Positions 53,618-64,000 of a stretch of 64,000 nt of DNA are shown piece after piece. The first letter of the stretch is position 1, and each line of letters opens with the position of its first letter. The notes under the pieces are model-generated. The model ran no database searches, was not told the origin of the DNA, and saw nothing but the letters and a program-made list of their open reading frames with translations. Source of the stretch: Tricholomella constricta (lineage: Eukaryota > Basidiomycota > Agaricomycetes > Agaricales > Lyophyllaceae). The position numbers were made by a program, and so were the translations under genes. The stretch is taken from NCBI GenBank assembly GCA_013368375.1, contig JAACJP010000007.1, forward strand, positions 124,001-188,000. Direction: 5' to 3'.

Positions 53618-54799
53618 GGTCTGTGTGCTTGAGGACTTCTTTCCTGCGCTACACTGGTCTGTTCTTCTTCTTCGTCTTGGGCTTGCTGCGTCGTATACCT
53701 GGTTCCTATTCCTGTTCCTATTCCTATTCTTCACTGGATGGTCTTCAAGATTCGGCGACGACGTTATACCCGGATTTTCTCCTCTCTCTGCTTCTTCTCG
53801 GTCCTCGGTCCTTGGTCCTCGGTTTATTCTCAGCTTCAGTGGTTACTTCGGCCTTCACGACGCCCGCTTGTTGTTCTCTTCTCTTCGGTCTTCACGATAC
53901 CCGATACCCTCTTTCAACATTCAACATTCAACATTCAATTTTCAACATTCAACATTCAAGCTTCAAGGTTCCAGGACGTTCTTATTTTAGGAGGAAAATC
54001 TCAAAACGTACTCGACGGCGCTGACCTCGGGACACCAAAAACAATCGATGAAATCATAACAGAACAAAACTCCTATTCTGCGAACCGATACCCCATACCC
54101 ACGAAGCCTGGTCTCCAATTTTTTTCATTGATTTTATCTTATCTTTAGTACGGAATTTTTTTTCAAGATACCACTTCTTTTCCTTTCTATTGTTTCGAAC
54201 ATTACCTTCTTTATAATTACTAGGAGTTGCTTGTTTTATCTTGGGATCACGTCTGGAATCATATACCTCTTCTTCTGATATCTCTCAAGTTCTGCGATCA
54301 TGAATGAACGAACAGATTGTCACTTAAGGAACTACTTGAGTTACAGGCGCCGTTGGAAGTAAGGTATTGGTTCTTACCAGCTAGAAACTTCAAGGTTTCG
54401 CCGCTGACCGTCCTGAGGATACGAGGACGCAACTACAACCATGAAGATGCAATATGCAGCGTTCTACCATCAAGGGACCCAGTCGTCATCCGTTGTGTTG
54501 AGATTGGCTTGATAGTACTAATAATAGCGATCTGCTCAGCACAGAGAGAGACTGCTTTCATCTAGATTATAGACGACGTTTACGTCGGAGAGGTCTTACG
54601 CTTGGCGATTCCTGCCATGATCATCCATTTGTCGGACGACGAACGGTCGGAGACATGGGGCAAACATTCACAAGACGAGGTAACAGCAGGGCTCATCTTT
54701 CAATTTCATCGCTCAGCGATCAAAAAACGATTTCGGAAACACTATACAAGATGAGACTATCGGGGGCGAGGGGGCGAGGTGGAGGGTCGATTTCAAGTC
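53618..54799. other. Intergenic region between the kinase and HsbA-7
   Basis: About 1.2 kb with several simple-sequence runs (TTCCTA-like near 53700–53735, TTCAACA near 53916–53960) and no supported gene. Open frames of up to 163 codons here depend on these repeats. Confidence 0.45.
53916..53962. repeat. Heptanucleotide repeat (TTCAACA-type)
   Basis: About six copies of TTCAACA with minor changes downstream of the kinase gene. Confidence 0.8.
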
Positions 54800-55521
54800 T
54801 CAAGAGTACGCTGCTATAGCTTTCACGAACGCCGCGTCAATGTCGGCTTTGATAGCCTTAGCCTGGCCCTTGACACTATCCTACAAGCGTCGCGTCATCA
54901 ACATCATGGCCCACGACTCGAGGAATGATTGGTACGTACCGCAGACGCCGCGATGAGCGCATTCTCGAACTCCGCCGCGCTGTTCGAAAGGCGCTGCAGC
55001 GCCTGGCGGACGAGGGCAGCGATCCCAGGGAAGGGGATCTTAACAATGGAGGACTTTTTGGCGACGGCGTTGTTGAGGAGATGTAGGATGGTCGGGGAGA
55101 AGGCTCTGACGGAGCCGACGATGGCCTTGGAGTCGCCGTCGGAGAACGATCGTGTGGCCTGGAATTTGGTCGGGGTTATATATAGAGCAAAATAGCGGGA
55201 GGCGATGGACCGTACCTTGACATCGCTAGTGCCTTTGTCGAGTCCTCGTCCCAGATTGATTACGTCGGACTGGATTGCCTAAAAGATATTGAACCCGTAT
55301 CGTCAGTAGGAGGAACAAACTTGCAAGTATGAGAGGGTAATTGAACGACATACGATCCCCTGCGAGATGGTGGCTCCACTCGATGGGAGACCGTCGATAG
55401 TCTTGTCGAGCTTGCTGACGAGAGTCGATATTTCTTTGAGGTCTCGTTGCACATCGGCGACAGCGGCAAAGCTGATGACAACAAAGGACGCAAGCAAGAG
55501 GAAGGTATAGAAAGTTTTCAT
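54800..55521 (-). CDS. Hydrophobic surface binding protein A-like, HsbA-7
   Basis: Exons 55521–55354, 55278–55216, 55158–54940 and 54880–54800 (168/63/219/81 nt) code 176 residues. The signal peptide is MKTFYTFLLLASFVVISFA, then AVADVQRDLKEISTLVSKLDK, exon 2 AIQSDVINLGRGLDKGTSDVK, exon 3 with SKAIVGSVRAFSPTILHLLNN and the homologous FPGIAALVRQALQRLSNSA, and the end DIDAAFVKAIAAYS. The exon plan is that of the other HsbA genes but the protein is divergent, so this and HsbA-5 represent older branches. No lesion was seen. It is a secreted helical protein; its role is inferred only from the family. Confidence 0.88.
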
Positions 55522-56080
55522 AATGGAGATTTCTGGGCGGTGGGATCCAAGGTCTCGTTTGCCTCCAATTTATCTACAACGAAGGAGTGAACGTCATGGC
55601 ACTATTTCCTCTCAATGGACGTTGAATCAACACCTGACTGACTTCCATCATTAGAGATGGGGTGGGGAAAAGAAGGTCGCCGAGGAACGTCGACGTCTTT
55701 ACGGACGAGGAAACTGAGTGGTAGAACTAGGACAGAATGATTAATTCACTCCCTTGTTTCCAATACCATGGAGTAGTCCACGAGGGCCGAAACAGTCGCA
55801 ATCGGCTCTTTTGCATATCTGCGATGGAATCGATATATAGTGAGAAATATACACATCCTTTTCGTAGAAACCTGCCTCCTGCACACGTTGAAGTCGAAGG
55901 CGAAGCTGCAGCGCATCGTTCGCGCCTCATGCAATAATGGAAGCACGTTGCGGGATATTCGCCAAGCGTCGCCGGAAGCCATCTTTTCTCTACTTCCCAA
56001 GCAGAGGCGAGGGTGTGCGTAGTTCGACGTTCGTGCGCATATCAGCGAGGTCGCCCAGGTCATGTAAGAAACGCCCATCT
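55522..56080. other. Intergenic region upstream of HsbA-7
   Basis: About 0.56 kb. Open frames on both strands (minus 55746–56180, 144 codons) are motif-free and overlap. No supported gene. Confidence 0.4.
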
Positions 56081-56693
56081 TCATGCATCCTTCTCTATCC
56101 ACTTCTCCCCGGTCCAAACACCTTCGACTTTCCACTTCTGCGAACCCATCCACTGATCGCTCAAGAAGCTGTCCCACCACTTGATATGGATGTCCCCATC
56201 CACGTCCACAAAGTACCCCGCAACCCGCGGATTAGGCCCCAAGAATTCGTGCCTAGCAAAGAAAAAACAACTTCCGTTCAATTTCTCATCTCATCTCATC
56301 TCATCCCCCCCCGCAAAAAAACAAAAGGAAAGTCGCAAAAGAAAATCCAACGCACCGTTTCGCCACGACCTCGTCCCCATGGACATAATTAACCCAACCA
56401 CTCAATTTCGGGTCCACGTCCTCCAAATAATAATGATGCACGAGCTGGTTCAGGTCCGTTCCCGGATGCACCGTACGGACGTCTTCGCCGTCTCTGGAGA
56501 GGTACGAGCGCGGCAGGTGGATGCGGCCGCGATCCCACATCACGTTCTTCCCGAGCGGCCATCGTGCGAGCTCCCAGGCAAAGGCCCGCCGCAGGTCCGT
56601 GAACGTGTGCAGCGCCGCCTTCTTCTCCTTTTGCGCCTGCGGCGAGTCCTCTGGTGTCAGGAGCGCGGGGTCCACGACCGCTTCAGATTTCAT
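56081..56693 (-). CDS. Unrecognised protein (169 residues, two exons)
   Basis: Exon 1 (56693–56356) and exon 2 (56252–56081) join in phase across GTGCGT…TTTGCTAG. The peptide starts MKSEAVVDPALLTPEDSPQ, with a helix TDLRRAFAWELARWPLGKN, then the block VHPGTDLNQLVHHYYLEDVD and WVNYVHGDEVVAKR. Exon 2 is Trp-rich: PRVAGYFVDVDGDIHIKWWD, QWMGSQKWKVEGVWTGEKW. There is no signal peptide or membrane segment. I do not recognise the family. Good splice sites, in-phase exons and non-random residue composition argue that it is real. Confidence 0.6.
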
Positions 56694-56845
56694 AGCACAA
56701 GGCGGGTCAGTTGATTAGATTAGATTTTGTGAGAAACTTTCGGTTGCATAAGGGCAGGTCGAAACACATCCATTGCCAATTTCCGCGGTGATCTACGGTA
56801 TATACATACATACGTTGTATGGATTGTTTTATTTTAGATTCCCTG

Positions 56846-59117
56846 TTAACTCCGCGTTAATGCAGTTTCTTTGATAAATATCGATGAGATGAAGGCGCAT
56901 GCAGCCATCGCGACCGAAAAGCTCAGGGTAACCTGGACGGCCTGCGCGTAACCTCCCCTCACGATCGTCTGTGTTGCAGGATCCAGCTGGTCCATGTAAC
57001 TCAGAGATTCCCTCACGCGGAGGATAATCTAGATAATATAATCGAGCTTCAGAAGTGAGGGGTTTGGTGACGATGAAAAAGTGGCGTACCTCCTCAACGT
57101 CTTGGCCAGTGAGGTTCCGACGGAGATAGGTACGCAGCGTCTCCTGCACGATGGTACTTCCTACAGAGACGCCGACAACAGCACCCAAGGAGCGGAAGAG
57201 GTACGAAACTGTTAGATATGATTAGAGGGTTTGAAATGTTGACCCGACAGAGGGACGAACTAACCGGCGGTTGCAATCGCCTGGTCAGCCTGGCCTGCAT
57301 TCGCAATCAAAGCTATCAAGCTTGTTGTTATACCACTTCCTGTAAACGATGTCAACACCACATTTTCCTTCAAAACTGGACTGGAAGGGTCTACTGACCA
57401 TTCCCAACGCTCGCAACAAACAATCCTTGATGCAGTGTCAGTCGATGTGGGAGACCAAGCAAGACTGCCTCCACTCACCCGCACCCAGCAAGGTGACCGA
57501 GTGTACCAGAACACCCGTCGCCAAGTTTACCACGCCCGCCCCCAAAAACTGCGCACCATAGCTCACCACAGTGATGAGGTAAAACTTGCCAGTCGCCTGG
57601 ATCGTCAACCCTCCCCCAAGAGAGCCCATCAAACCCCCCGCGACGCCAAGCACGAGCCACAGCCCCGCCGCAGACGCCGTCTTCCCCTGCACCGCTTGCA
57701 AATACAACGATATATGGAAGATCATGCTCATGGCCGCTGCCACACCAAAAAAGTTCACAAAGTACGCTGCGATGAGCGACTGGTTGAAGATGATGCGTTT
57801 TGGTGCAAAGGGCTCGCTCGCGAGCCGCATTTCGATGATGCCGAAGAGGAGGAAGGAGACGAGGGAGGCGCCGAGAGCGAGAAGCGTAAGCGTGTCGCTC
57901 CAGGAGACGTTCCCGCCCCGGTCGAGGCCGAAGAGCAGGGCGAAGATGGTCAGGATCAGCGCGATGGAGCCTGCAAAGTCGATGCGTCTGAGTTTGGCGT
58001 AGAAATCAGAGTTGTCGAGTTTGGGGAGGTGGAGGGAGAGGGTGACGGCGATGAAGGCGAAGATGGCTATTGGGACTTGGATCAGAAAGGCCCTGACGAT
58101 GCCTGTGAGCTGCTGGCAACCGGTATGAATATTGCACTCACCATCGCCAACCAATGCTGTCAGCGAGGAAGCCGCCCAACGGAGCACCGGATGCCGATCC
58201 CATGGTCCACACGATGTTTATTATGCCTGATGAAGGGTATCAGTGCGATCATGACGAATAGCAACGAAGGCCCTCCGACCTTGCCATGTCCCACGAGACC
58301 GCAAAGGGACGACGTCAGAAAGAACGATACTGACTATTCTTCACGAATAATCAGCATGCGCTCCTTAACATCCCGGATTGCCAAAAGGAAAAAAAAAGAC
58401 AAAAAGACAACGAAAAGACATACGTTGACATCCCACCACCACCGATCCCCGCAAACGCCCTGCTCGCAATCAACTCTGTCATGTTCCTGGCAAGCCCACA
58501 CCCCAGGCATCCTATCGCGAAGATCGTGTAGGCGAAGAGGAGGCACGCCTTGCGGCCGAATATGTCACTTAATTTCCCGTACAGTGGCCTGTCAGTCGGT
58601 GTCAAAGCAAAATTCAGGCCATGATCAGGGAACCATTTTGTGTATGAGCGGCGCATGTTCTACGCACTGGAAACTCGTGGTCGTGAGCATGTACGCCGTC
58701 GCGATCCAGCTCGTGTTTTGCAGCTGGTTCAATTCGCTCCCTATGGCCGCATAAGCTGCATTAAGCATACTAAGTAAGTATCTCGACTTACACAGCAACG
58801 ATAATTCAGCAGGCAAGGCTTACTTACAAGAAACAACGATCGTTCCGTCCATCGCAGAAAGGAAGATCCCAATCGACATGGGGATCACCTAGGAGTCATA
58901 CACATACCCTTCAGAAAAGGAAAAAAACATGACATCGAACAAGAGCTTGTTGATCACATACGAAGGCCAAGTATGATTTCCCCGCTACTTCAGGTTGAGT
59001 AGCCTCCAGTTCCCCAACGGTAGTATTCACTCCATTTCCATTTTCTATGTACGACGGGTGGTGCCGGTGATTCTCGCCCGTCTCGGAGCGTAAAAGCGGG
59101 GACGTCTCGTCAGGCAT
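56846..59117 (-). CDS. Major facilitator transporter, DHA2/VBA type
   Basis: A multi-exon gene beginning MPDETSPLLRSETGENH at 59117, a hydrophilic head with the dileucine-like SPLL sequence seen in vacuolar MFS proteins. After helix 1 comes AIGSELNQLQNTSWIATAYM, then TTTSFQPLYGKLSDIFGRK (motif A), RAFAGIGGGGMST, and a long exon from about 58130 with AFLIQVPIAIFAFIAVTLSL, RRIDFAGSIALILTIFALL, ASEPFAPKRII, VAAAMSMIFHISLYLQAVQG and LGVAGGLMGSLGGGL. C-terminal exons read GQADQAIATA, LGAVVGVSVGSTIVQETL and FSVAMAACAFISSIFIKET, ending at the TAA at 56846. About 14 helices and this wording match fungal Vba/Fnx1 vacuolar basic-amino-acid transporters and related drug exporters. The substrate cannot be set. 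Confidence 0.88.
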
Positions 59118-59447
59118 CCTTCAAGTCTGTTTCTGGTAATTCCTGTAAATATTTCGCGTCAGATTCTCCCTCCAATTCCGATGAAAATCGCGAAACTCGC
59201 CCACGCTGAGGCTCGGGATGAGTAGCGAAGGGCTCCCAGCCCGGGATGACGGTGGTGGGAGAAACGAAAGAGAGCCTGGGACGGAACATGGCATGTCGTG
59301 GTCGCGCGACAAAAGTATCCTTGACGGATCATCACGTGTTGGCAATCGCGTGGTTTGGGTCGATCGGGCCGATCGCGACGCGATGGGGAATCTTAGGAAC
59401 GCGGAAGTGGGTCGAACAAAATGGATTACTTTAGAAATGATTTACAG
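59118..59447. other. Intergenic region next to the DHA2 transporter
   Basis: About 0.33 kb that must contain the transporter promoter. No supported gene. Confidence 0.5.
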
Positions 59448-59450
59448 ACT
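59448..59450 (+). repeat. Left target-site duplication (ACT) of the Harbinger element
   Basis: ACT directly before the left inverted repeat, matched by ACT at 63665–63667 directly after the right one. A 3-bp duplication is usual for PIF/Harbinger elements. Confidence 0.7.
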
Positions 59451-59492
59451 GGGTGACTTCCCGTAAGGATCTAGAAACGATCTGGAAAATGT
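59451..59492 (+). repeat. Left terminal inverted repeat of the Harbinger element
   Basis: It starts GGGTGACTTCCCGTAAGGAT and is inverted at 63623–63664 with a single mismatch at position 26 (A here, C in the reversed right repeat). Confidence 0.92.
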
Positions 59493-59810
59493 TGACTGCA
59501 GATATCACCATCAGCCGAGATGCCGAATCCCGATTAGGATGATTTTGATGGCAGAAGCAAAAATTGGCCTCCTCAGATTTCGTCGTTGTCAGGCAATCTG
59601 GCGAGGCCTCCCGACCCCTCTGTAGACAAGAAAACTTGAAAAAATGTCTCTAGACTTGATCGAGCTGATGGGATCTCTCAATTTTGAACTCCGTTTGCCC
59701 ATTTAGACATGGCAAGCCAGCACATTGGTTTCATCATTCATATTCCCCCATCTTCAAAGCATATCGCCGGACGATAAACCCTTCCTCAACCCTTACTTGA
59801 AGCTTCTAAA

Positions 59811-61943
59811 ATGGAAAACTCGTCTAATAAAAACTCTTCTTCTCAGCTTAGAGGTCCTGGAGGCCCAGGCACTCCCGAGAACACCAACGCGGCGGGCCGC
59901 ACTGATACCCATTCTAGCTCAAATGCTAGCTATGCCACTCCTTTACCCTTCAACAACTCCCAGTTCAATTTCCCCAACTCTCGTTATACTTCCTCAGCTC
60001 CTGCTACCTCCGAATATAATTCTGTATGTTATTTTCTCCACTTTATTTTAATTTTCCACTCATATTGAAGTTCAGTTTGCTTATACCAATGATCACTATG
60101 ATCAGAGCTACTCTACTCCTCGTCCTGGACAGTATGTGATGCCACACCCCCCCGCGGACCTTCGAGGAAGTACGCCAGGGACACCTGCAACCCAACTGAA
60201 CCCGAGGACTAATTTCACACATCCACCCACAGACCGTCACACACCAAGCCAACCTGTCCCAAACCGCCGGCGCCCTCCTCCCAATTTCACTTTTCCACCT
60301 ACCTTTGGTTCCATGCCTCAGAATGATCATTTCCACTATATACCCCCTCCTAGCCCCCGACCTGTTGATTCTGATTCCGACAATCTCCCTGATCCTGGCA
60401 CTATGCATGCTAGTGCCAAAGCTCGTGGAAAGAGACCTGCAGAGACTCCCGACAGTGCTGATGAAAAGGCCCAATCTGGTATGAAGAAGAAGCGTACTCT
60501 GGAGGATGCCCCGAAATCGTCTAGAAAGAAGCCATCAGTTTCACGTGCTGCTCAAGCGAAGGCAGCAACAGCAAAGGTCAAAGTCAAGACTGAGCCAAAG
60601 CCAGGGCCCAGGGCTACCAAGGGCCGTCAATCGGGTTCGCGTAACTTCAGCAATGAAGAAAATCTGCACCTCCTTGATTGCGTGAACCGCAGGCTTCCGA
60701 TTGGTGGGGCGGGATGGCAGGCTGTCGCATCTGAGTATAACCCATGGGCAAGGAAGCATGGCTACGCTGAGAGGGACCACAAGTCAATTAAGGGAAAGTT
60801 TGACACAGTACGTATTCTTTTGATGAAAAATAAGCAGGTTCTAACAACGCTATGCAGCTCGTCCGCACCGCCAAAGAGAAGCCGACAGGAGTCGCAAATC
60901 GTGATCCAAAGACAAACCCACTAGCCATTGCACTTGCCATCGATGGGGCCATAGAGGAGAAGTCAGGAACTCTTACCCTTAATGACCCTGAGTTCGCTGA
61001 GGCAGATAACGATGGCGAGGCAGCATCTGAGGAGGAGGTCATTGAGATCACAGACGATGATGACATGGATGCTGTGAAGAAGCCAAAGCTGGGTGGGACC
61101 ACCAAAGACACTGTCATGACCAAGGCGTACCGTGTGGCCGAGCCCCTTGCAATTACGCAACAACGTCGCCCACAGAACTCAGCAGCAACCGAGGCCCTCT
61201 CATCTCTGACCAACCTCTTTAACCCTTCAGTACTGCGCGAACGTGATGAGACACGCATGGCACAAAGCGTCCATCTCACCCAACTTGCATCTGTACAGCA
61301 GGAAGTCCGGGAACTCCGCGCACGGAATGATGTACTCAACGACCGTCTCATCCATGAAATCCGACGTGCAGACCGTGCAGAAAGCGAGATTCAACTGATC
61401 AGGACCCTTGAGCGTTCTCAACGCCGCCGCCGCCGCCATGACTCAGAGGACGACTATGACGACACATCTCCTCCCCCACGACTTGCTCGCAGAAGGTATC
61501 CCTACCCAGTCCAAACGACAAGTGTTCCTGGATATCAGCATGGTCCACATAGACGTGAACATGTCTCTACACATCGCGCACATCTGGTGGAGCAGCAGCA
61601 GAGACGCCAAATAGAAAATCGTGGGATGGACCGGAGTGGCCATGTTGTTGAGACAGAACACTCACAACAAGAATTTCTGGACGAGCCCCAGTCGACAATT
61701 ACGTTCTTTGGTCACCAACCAGCACCCTCTCGAAGTCGATCTCGCAATAACAGTCCAATCCCTGGTCCGTCCGGGCTCCAAGGCCTTGATTCTCTTGCAG
61801 CTGTGGCGGCTTCCATCTCAGAATCTCCCGATGATCCACTGGAAGAAGACCAAGATGCAGAGCCTACCTTCTCCAGTATTACTCTTACTCCCCGTCGCAA
61901 TCGCGATGGTAAATTGTCCTTTGAGGTTCAGCCCAACCACTAG
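59811..61943 (+). CDS. Harbinger-associated Myb/SANT-like protein
   Basis: Exons 59811–60023, 60076–60807 and 60858–61943 give 676 residues. The N-terminal 200 residues are low-complexity (Ser/Asn/Pro-rich). A basic stretch with KARGKRP and KKKRTLEDAPKSSRKK is a likely nuclear-localisation region. The Myb/SANT-like domain, about residues 245–310, reads SRNFSNEENLHLLDCVNRRL, GAGWQAVASEYN and ERDHKSIKGKFDTLVRTAKEKPTG, the DUF6818-type wording found in agaric proteins. After it come an acidic segment (SEEEVIEITDDDD), a coiled-coil-like helix (VQQEVRELRARNDVLNDRLI) and an Arg/Ser-rich tail. By position and domain it is the accessory DNA-binding protein of the transposon. Confidence 0.88.
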
Positions 61944-62051
61944 TTTCTACATTCCTTATATTTAGTATACTTACGTTCTGCACTTTCATATTTTCTTAAT
62001 TCTTATCGTAGCCCTTCATCGTATGTAGAGAATCAAATATATTTGATCTAC

Positions 62052-63412
62052 CTAAATGTCAGCCACCACAAGATGAAAGCGCGAGACACGGTCACGTCGA
62101 CGGATGTCCCCAAAAACCATCTCCCCCAGCCTAGTCCATAGCTTGTCATCCTCCGATGCCCTCCAAGTCGGCATGTAGACCTCCCGAATCTGGTTAATCC
62201 CCACACAGCGTGCCCGCACATTGCTGAGACGCACACATATCTCCAGCAGCTCCTTCCGTTTCTCCTCTGAACTGATCGGTAAGGGGACCCGTAAACGTCC
62301 AAAAGAGCCCTGCAACATTCGCATCCCCCACTCGGCGGTTTGTCGATAGGAAAGGAGTTGACGATTGACGAGGAGTGCCTGTTCTTGTTCTATAGGGTCT
62401 GCAGGTATGTACTCCCCACCCTTCATTGGTGCACGAATTTTGCCATGGATGGATACAGTTCCCCGAGGAAAGGCGGTGTCGGCAACAAGGAAATAGCCAT
62501 CTGGAACATGGTGCTCCAGGGCCTGGAAAATAGGGCGTGCGACCCGAGAATCATGCCAGCTTCCCGGAGCATTCAGAACGGCCATAGTAATGGTACCTAG
62601 GATACTTGTCAGAGCTGGCGTGAGTAGTGAAAATGTGCCAACGCACCTTGTGGGGAGAACGCCAACACATTGTTAATGCAGTGGTTGCTCTTCCATCCAT
62701 TGTACGTTGCGTTCTCCATCTCTGGGTCATCGGACTCCTCCGCTGTCAGTGACAGTCCATCGAGCCCACCAAATGCCCCTTCCAGCAACGGATGCCGCTC
62801 ACAAATCAGCCTCGTCTCTTTCTCGAACTCCTCCACTGTCCGGGGTAATGACACCTTTGCCTCCTTCATTGTAGCCAGTGTCTGGTGGAGGATAGTAAGC
62901 GAAAATGAGAGGTATCGAGAGACTGTGGAAGGGACCAGCGCAAAGATTTGCTGGAGGTGGACTTCAAGCATAGCCGAGCCCAGGTAATGAAGTGTGAGCC
63001 CGAGCGCTCCACACGCATTGAGAGAACGGCCGCCAAGTCGTGGCCGTCCTGTTGTTGAGACGTCGTCACGTGGAACAGGGGTTTCCTCCCAGCGCTGAGC
63101 GAATCGACCCGGGCCTTCGAGGATGTGTCGGAATGTTTTGACGTCAAAACCCATGGTGGTGATGAAGGCCCTATCATTCTGGCTCTCCCAAAGGATTTGC
63201 CACGGGGTTCCCGCACGGGGATTGGGTAGAAGTTCATTGCGTCGAAGGTATAGACGGTTGCGGTGTCGATGATCGATTCGGTCTTGACGAGCGCCTTCAA
63301 TGCCTGCCAGCACGACCAGAAACACAGCAGGAAGGAGTAATGCCTCCTCATCATCCTCAGCCTCAGATAAAAGCAGGTTGGTGGGTGAGAGAAAGATATT
63401 GGTGGACATCAT
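62052..63412 (-). CDS. Harbinger-type DDE transposase
   Basis: Two exons (63412–62647 and 62596–62052, 50-nt intron) code 436 residues, a usual length. After an N-terminal region with a helix-turn-helix-like part (CGALGLTLHYLGSAMLEVHLQ, VPSTVSRYLSFSL) comes the DDE domain. The first Asp lies in FGGLDGLSL, the second in YFLVADTAFP, and the acidic third position is probably the Glu in RQTAEWGMRMLQGSFGRLR. Between them lie NGWKSNHCINNVLAFSPQG and PGSWHDSRV, typical of DDE_Tnp_4/HARBI1-like proteins. It catalyses excision and insertion of the element. It is convergent with the Myb-like gene; a near-perfect palindrome lies 10 bp before its ATG. An ATG 3 bp further in (MMST) gives an alternative start. 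Confidence 0.92.
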
Positions 63413-63422
63413 AAGTCACCTG

Positions 63423-63488
63423 AATTCAACAAAGTGTGTTTACGCGTCTGGTCTCAAGACAAGACGCGTAAACACACTTTGTTGAATT
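63423..63488. repeat. Near-perfect 66-nt palindrome before the transposase start
   Basis: The arms 63423–63449 and 63462–63488 are exact 27-nt reverse complements (AATTCAACAAAGTGTGTTTA… and its reverse). The 12-nt centre is itself palindromic apart from one mismatched pair (GTCT…AGAC). It lies 11 bp upstream of the transposase ATG on the minus strand and inside the transposon. Confidence 0.95.
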
Positions 63489-63622
63489 GCGCGTACACAA
63501 GTACATACAATTCGATGTTTTGATCTGTTTTTTATTCCAAATCTAGAAATGTTATGGCTTACGGGTTAGAAAAATCTGGCAAGCAGTTTTTGCAGAAGTT
63601 TTTGATCGCGTTTCTACGGTGG

Positions 63623-63664
63623 ACATTTTCCAGATCGTGTCTAGATCCTTACGGGAAGTCACCC
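63623..63664 (-). repeat. Right terminal inverted repeat of the Harbinger element
   Basis: The reverse complement reads GGGTGACTTCCCGTAAGGAT and continues like the left repeat with one mismatch in 42 bases. It is followed by ACT, the target duplication. Confidence 0.92.
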
Positions 63665-64000
63665 ACTTTTGGCGGGTGGGGAAAAAGGCGCCGGTACCTG
63701 CCGTGATCCGATGGCGATCACATGTCACGTGACCCGACGCGCCTGCGCGAAAGCGCCTCCTGCCCGCGGCGCGCCCTGTAGCTCCGTTGATACTTTTTTA
63801 AAAAAATCGTCGCTGCGCGGCACCTCTTGAGTATGCTTAGGAGGGCATAGAACTGACCTCAAAGTTCCTGAAATCGAATTTGTTCTGAAAGGGTGTGCTT
63901 CTCTACTATAATTGAAGCAAGTTTGCAATTCCTGAAATGTACATATGGGCAAGAAAGCAGCCAAGACACACTTGCAACTCCCATAGGCATGTCAAGGAGG
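63665..64000. other. Right flank, no supported gene
   Basis: Sequence outside the transposon up to the window end. It includes the right ACT duplication (63665–63667), a GC-rich stretch near 63736–63775 and an 80-codon minus frame without motif. Nothing else is seen. Confidence 0.5.

Larger units (their letters stand above)
59451..63664. mobile_element. PIF/Harbinger DNA transposon, structurally complete
   Basis: A 4.2-kb element bounded by 42-bp terminal inverted repeats and ACT target duplications. It carries two convergent genes: a Myb/SANT-like protein (59811–61943, plus) and a DDE transposase (62052–63412, minus). This pair is the hallmark of PIF/Harbinger elements, in which the Myb-like protein helps the transposase bind and enter the nucleus. 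Both genes are free of stops and frameshifts and all three catalytic positions of the transposase can be assigned. The repeats differ at one of 42 positions. The element therefore appears young and potentially autonomous. Confidence 0.9.

Noticed and set aside
53499..54148. Open frames of up to 163 codons downstream of the kinase
   Set aside because: They depend on simple repeats (TTCCTA, TTCAACA types) and have no motif.

Overview
The window is nuclear DNA of a filamentous basidiomycete, most likely an Agaricomycete. Genes are broken by many short GT–AG introns of about 50–65 bp and lie on both strands. The recognisable families (DUF6534 membrane proteins, HsbA-type hydrophobic-surface-binding proteins, a Tad1-like LINE, a Harbinger transposon with a Myb/SANT-like partner) fit that group. 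There are no bacterial-style operons, CRISPR arrays or ribosomal RNA genes.

Layout. 1–6.2 kb: an INO80 subunit gene (IES2-like) flanked by two inverted copies of an unrecognised small gene, one clearly broken, then an intron-containing tRNA-Gly(GCC) and a sparse stretch. 6.2–13.7 kb: three tandem DUF6534 multi-pass membrane protein genes with the same micro-exon architecture. 15–19.3 kb: a Dal5-type major facilitator transporter and cystathionine gamma-lyase (CYS3). 19.6–23.4 kb: a large inverted duplication carrying two head-out copies of a protein with a possible PD-(D/E)XK-like core. 23.5–24.7 kb: a short-chain dehydrogenase with an apparent frameshift. 25.2–30.3 kb: an HsbA gene, a small unknown gene, a secreted ferritin-like protein and the NatA catalytic subunit NAA10.

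32–55.5 kb is the core of an HsbA family expansion. Seven loci occur between 25 and 55.5 kb: five apparently intact, one collapsed by internal deletion and one split by a 6.45-kb LINE with target-site duplication and poly(A) tail. Intact copies repeat the exon pattern 168/63/225/81 nt, and several share a promoter block with a TATA box. An HpcH/HpaI aldolase lies convergent to one HsbA copy; its 3' end was duplicated along with that copy. A trypsin-like protease gene with two frame disruptions and a decayed LINE fragment sit inside this region, followed by a serine/threonine kinase with a long repetitive acidic tail.

55.5–64 kb: a small unknown gene, a VBA/DHA2-type transporter and a structurally complete Harbinger-type transposon (59451–63664) with 42-bp terminal inverted repeats, a 3-bp target duplication, a Myb/SANT-like gene and a DDE transposase. 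A near-perfect 66-nt palindrome sits next to the transposase start codon.

Housekeeping genes (IES2, CYS3, NAA10) are therefore interspersed with a fast-evolving accessory landscape of local duplication, gene decay and transposition. All intron positions were inferred by eye from splice signals, reading frame and paralogue comparison.
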